Shown here piece by piece: positions 5,896-6,940 of a DNA stretch of 6,940 nucleotides. The translations under genes and the position numbers were made by a program. The stretch comes from an uncultured Pseudomonadota bacterium (GTDB lineage: Bacteria; Desulfobacterota_B; Binatia; UBA9968). How positions within the stretch are numbered: position 1 is the first letter of the stretch; each line of letters begins with the position of its first letter. The stretch covers positions 1 to 6,940 of the forward strand of contig CAMLCX010000258.1 of assembly GCA_946478635.1 (NCBI GenBank), given 5' to 3'. The notes under the pieces were generated by a model that saw only the letters and a program-made list of their open reading frames with translations, had not been told where the DNA came from and searched no databases.

Positions 5896-5903
5896 GAGGA
5901 AGG
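5896..5903 (+). promoter_or_regulatory. Shine-Dalgarno GAGGAAGG of the UbiD-family gene
   Basis: A purine-rich GAGGAAGG lies four bases before ATG 5908 and seven before the second in-frame ATG at 5911. Either could be used; the product differs by one methionine. The ATG at 5904 is out of frame. Confidence 0.65.
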
Positions 5904-5907
5904 ATGA

Positions 5908-6940
5908 ATGATGCGCTACTCTGATTTACGCGGTTGGATCAGCGAAGTTGAAACATTCGGCGAATTGAAGCGCATTCCCGGCGTTGACTGGAATCTGGAA
6001 ATGGGCGCCATCACCGAAGTCTACGCGCGCAACGAGCCCTATCCGGCCATTCTTTTCGATGAGATCAAAGATTATCCGGCCGGCCATCGCGTCCTCGTCG
6101 GCGTGCATCATCAATCGCTCAAGCGGCAGTGTCTCACCACTCATCTACCGCTGGATTACGGCCGAACGGAATTCATTCAGGCATGGAAAGAGCGGCTCAA
6201 TAATCAAAATTTCATTCCGCCCCGCGTGGTCGAGACCGGGCCGGTGCTGGAAAATGTTTTCGAGGGGAAGGACATCGATCTGCTCTCTCTTCCGGTTCCC
6301 CGCTGGCATGAAGACGACGGCGGGCGCTATCTCGGCACAGCCCATCTGGTCATTTCGCGCGACATCGACGAAGGCTGGGTCAATCTCGGTTGCTACCGGG
6401 TCATGGTGCACGACCGCGATACCCTGGCGCTCTATATTTCGCCCGGCAAACACGGCCGCATCATGCGGCAAAAATATTTCGACCAGGGCAAACCCTTTCC
6501 CGTGGCGATCAGCTTCGGCGACGACCCGCTCCTGCTCATGACGGCGGCCAACCACATGCCGTGGGGCCGGTCCGAGTACGACTACGCCGGCGGCATCCGC
6601 GGCGAAGCCGTGGACGTCATCCTCGGCAAGCACACCGGTCTTCCCATCCCCGCCTATTCGGAAATCACCATCGAAGGCGAAGTCATTTCCACTGAATCGA
6701 AGCGCGAGGGACCGTACGGCGAATGGACCGGCTATTATGCCAGCGGCGAGCGCAGCGAGCCGATTCTCAAGGTGAAACGGCTGATGCATCGCACCCATCC
6801 GATCATCACCGCCGCGCCGTCCTCCCGCCCGCCCGGCGGCGCCGACGACGGCCTGCTTCGCTCCGCGTTCATCTGGGATCATCTGGACAAAGCCGGCGTG
6901 CCCGACGTGCGCGGCGTCGGCTGCTACCAGGGGAGATTCT
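5908..6940 (+). CDS. UbiD-family (de)carboxylase, 3' end beyond the window
   Basis: The frame is open from ATG 5908 to the edge, giving 344 complete codons of a family usually about 450-500 residues long. It starts 'MMRYSDLRGWISEVETFGEL', the usual UbiD N-terminus. Residues aligning by spacing with the prenylated-FMN enzymes of the Fdc1/UbiD family are all present. N159, H182 and E223 match metal/cofactor ligands, and R164, E267 and E272 match the catalytic Arg-Glu-Glu set ('NLGCYR', 'ISPGKHG', 'GRSEYDYAGG', 'REGPYGEWTGYY'). Such enzymes reversibly (de)carboxylate aromatic or unsaturated acids in the cytoplasm using prFMN made by UbiX; UbiX is not in view. It could be the ubiquinone-pathway UbiD, but the sequence does not settle this, and nearby acid-binding proteins hint at a catabolic role. 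It stands alone after a repeat-bearing gap, so it likely begins its own transcript. Confidence 0.9.
   Translation, partial: MMRYSDLRGWISEVETFGELKRIPGVDWNLEMGAITEVYARNEPYPAILFDEIKDYPAGHRVLVGVHHQSLKRQCLTTHLPLDYGRTEFIQAWKERLNNQNFIPPRVVETGPVLENVFEGKDIDLLSLPVPRWHEDDGGRYLGTAHLVISRDIDEGWVNLGCYRVMVHDRDTLALYISPGKHGRIMRQKYFDQGKPFPVAISFGDDPLLLMTAANHMPWGRSEYDYAGGIRGEAVDVILGKHTGLPIPAYSEITIEGEVISTESKREGPYGEWTGYYASGERSEPILKVKRLMHRTHPIITAAPSSRPPGGADDGLLRSAFIWDHLDKAGVPDVRGVGCYQGRF

Noticed and set aside
6145..6882. 245-residue minus-strand frame opposite the UbiD-family gene
   Set aside because: It is an antisense shadow of a strongly conserved coding frame; its glycine/alanine-rich composition reflects the G+C-rich codons of the real gene.
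1..6940. CRISPR array or rRNA gene
   Set aside because: No regularly spaced direct repeats with unique spacers and no rRNA-like sequence were seen.

Overview
The window is 6,940 bases of gene-dense bacterial DNA with a mid-range G+C content, judged by eye. It looks like part of a metabolically versatile, probably uncultured soil or sediment bacterium. The grounds are a UbiD-type decarboxylase near two orphan periplasmic substrate-binding proteins of different families, plus the relic of a third. Such paralogue-rich, permease-less binding proteins are typical of Deltaproteobacteria-like, Binatota or Tectomicrobia genomes. There is no rRNA or core marker here, so the taxonomic guess is weak.

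Layout from left to right. (1) Bases 3-1274 encode a DUF2130 protein: one CxxC pair, a long coiled coil, and a C-terminal domain with a possible PD-(D/E)XK-like core. (2) Bases 1275-1561 are non-coding and hold a degenerate 'tctctgcggt' repeat cluster. (3) Bases 1562-2590 encode a TctC/Bug-family binding protein with a signal peptide. (4) Only 8 bases later comes a two-gene cassette (2599-2883 and 2880-3077) that looks like a type II toxin-antitoxin pair: a DUF4258-like toxin candidate followed, with a 4-base overlap, by a small acidic partner. (5) On the minus strand, 3491-3091 is a decayed NMT1/SsuA-type binding-protein gene. It keeps its ribosome binding site and signal peptide but has one frameshift and has lost its 3' two thirds. 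(6) Divergent from it, 3751-4767 encodes an intact NMT1/SsuA-type binding protein. Its upstream region carries a 9-bp inverted repeat overlapping a candidate promoter. (7) Bases 4873-5532 encode a short arginyl/leucyl-tRNA-protein transferase-like protein that lacks the N-terminal cysteine cluster of that family, followed by a strong hairpin. (8) Bases 5533-5907 are non-coding and contain REP-like nested palindromes. (9) From 5908 to the window edge runs the first 344 codons of a UbiD-family decarboxylase with all the key cofactor, metal and catalytic residues in place.

The binding proteins and the UbiD enzyme could serve uptake and (de)carboxylation of organic or aromatic acids, but no permease, ATPase or UbiX gene is present, so this link is an inference from proximity. 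Nothing here is clearly a new biological system. The most promising leads are the cysteine-less aminoacyl-transferase homologue, the toxin-antitoxin-like pair with an unrecognised partner family beside a broken gene, and the palindromic intergenic repeats.
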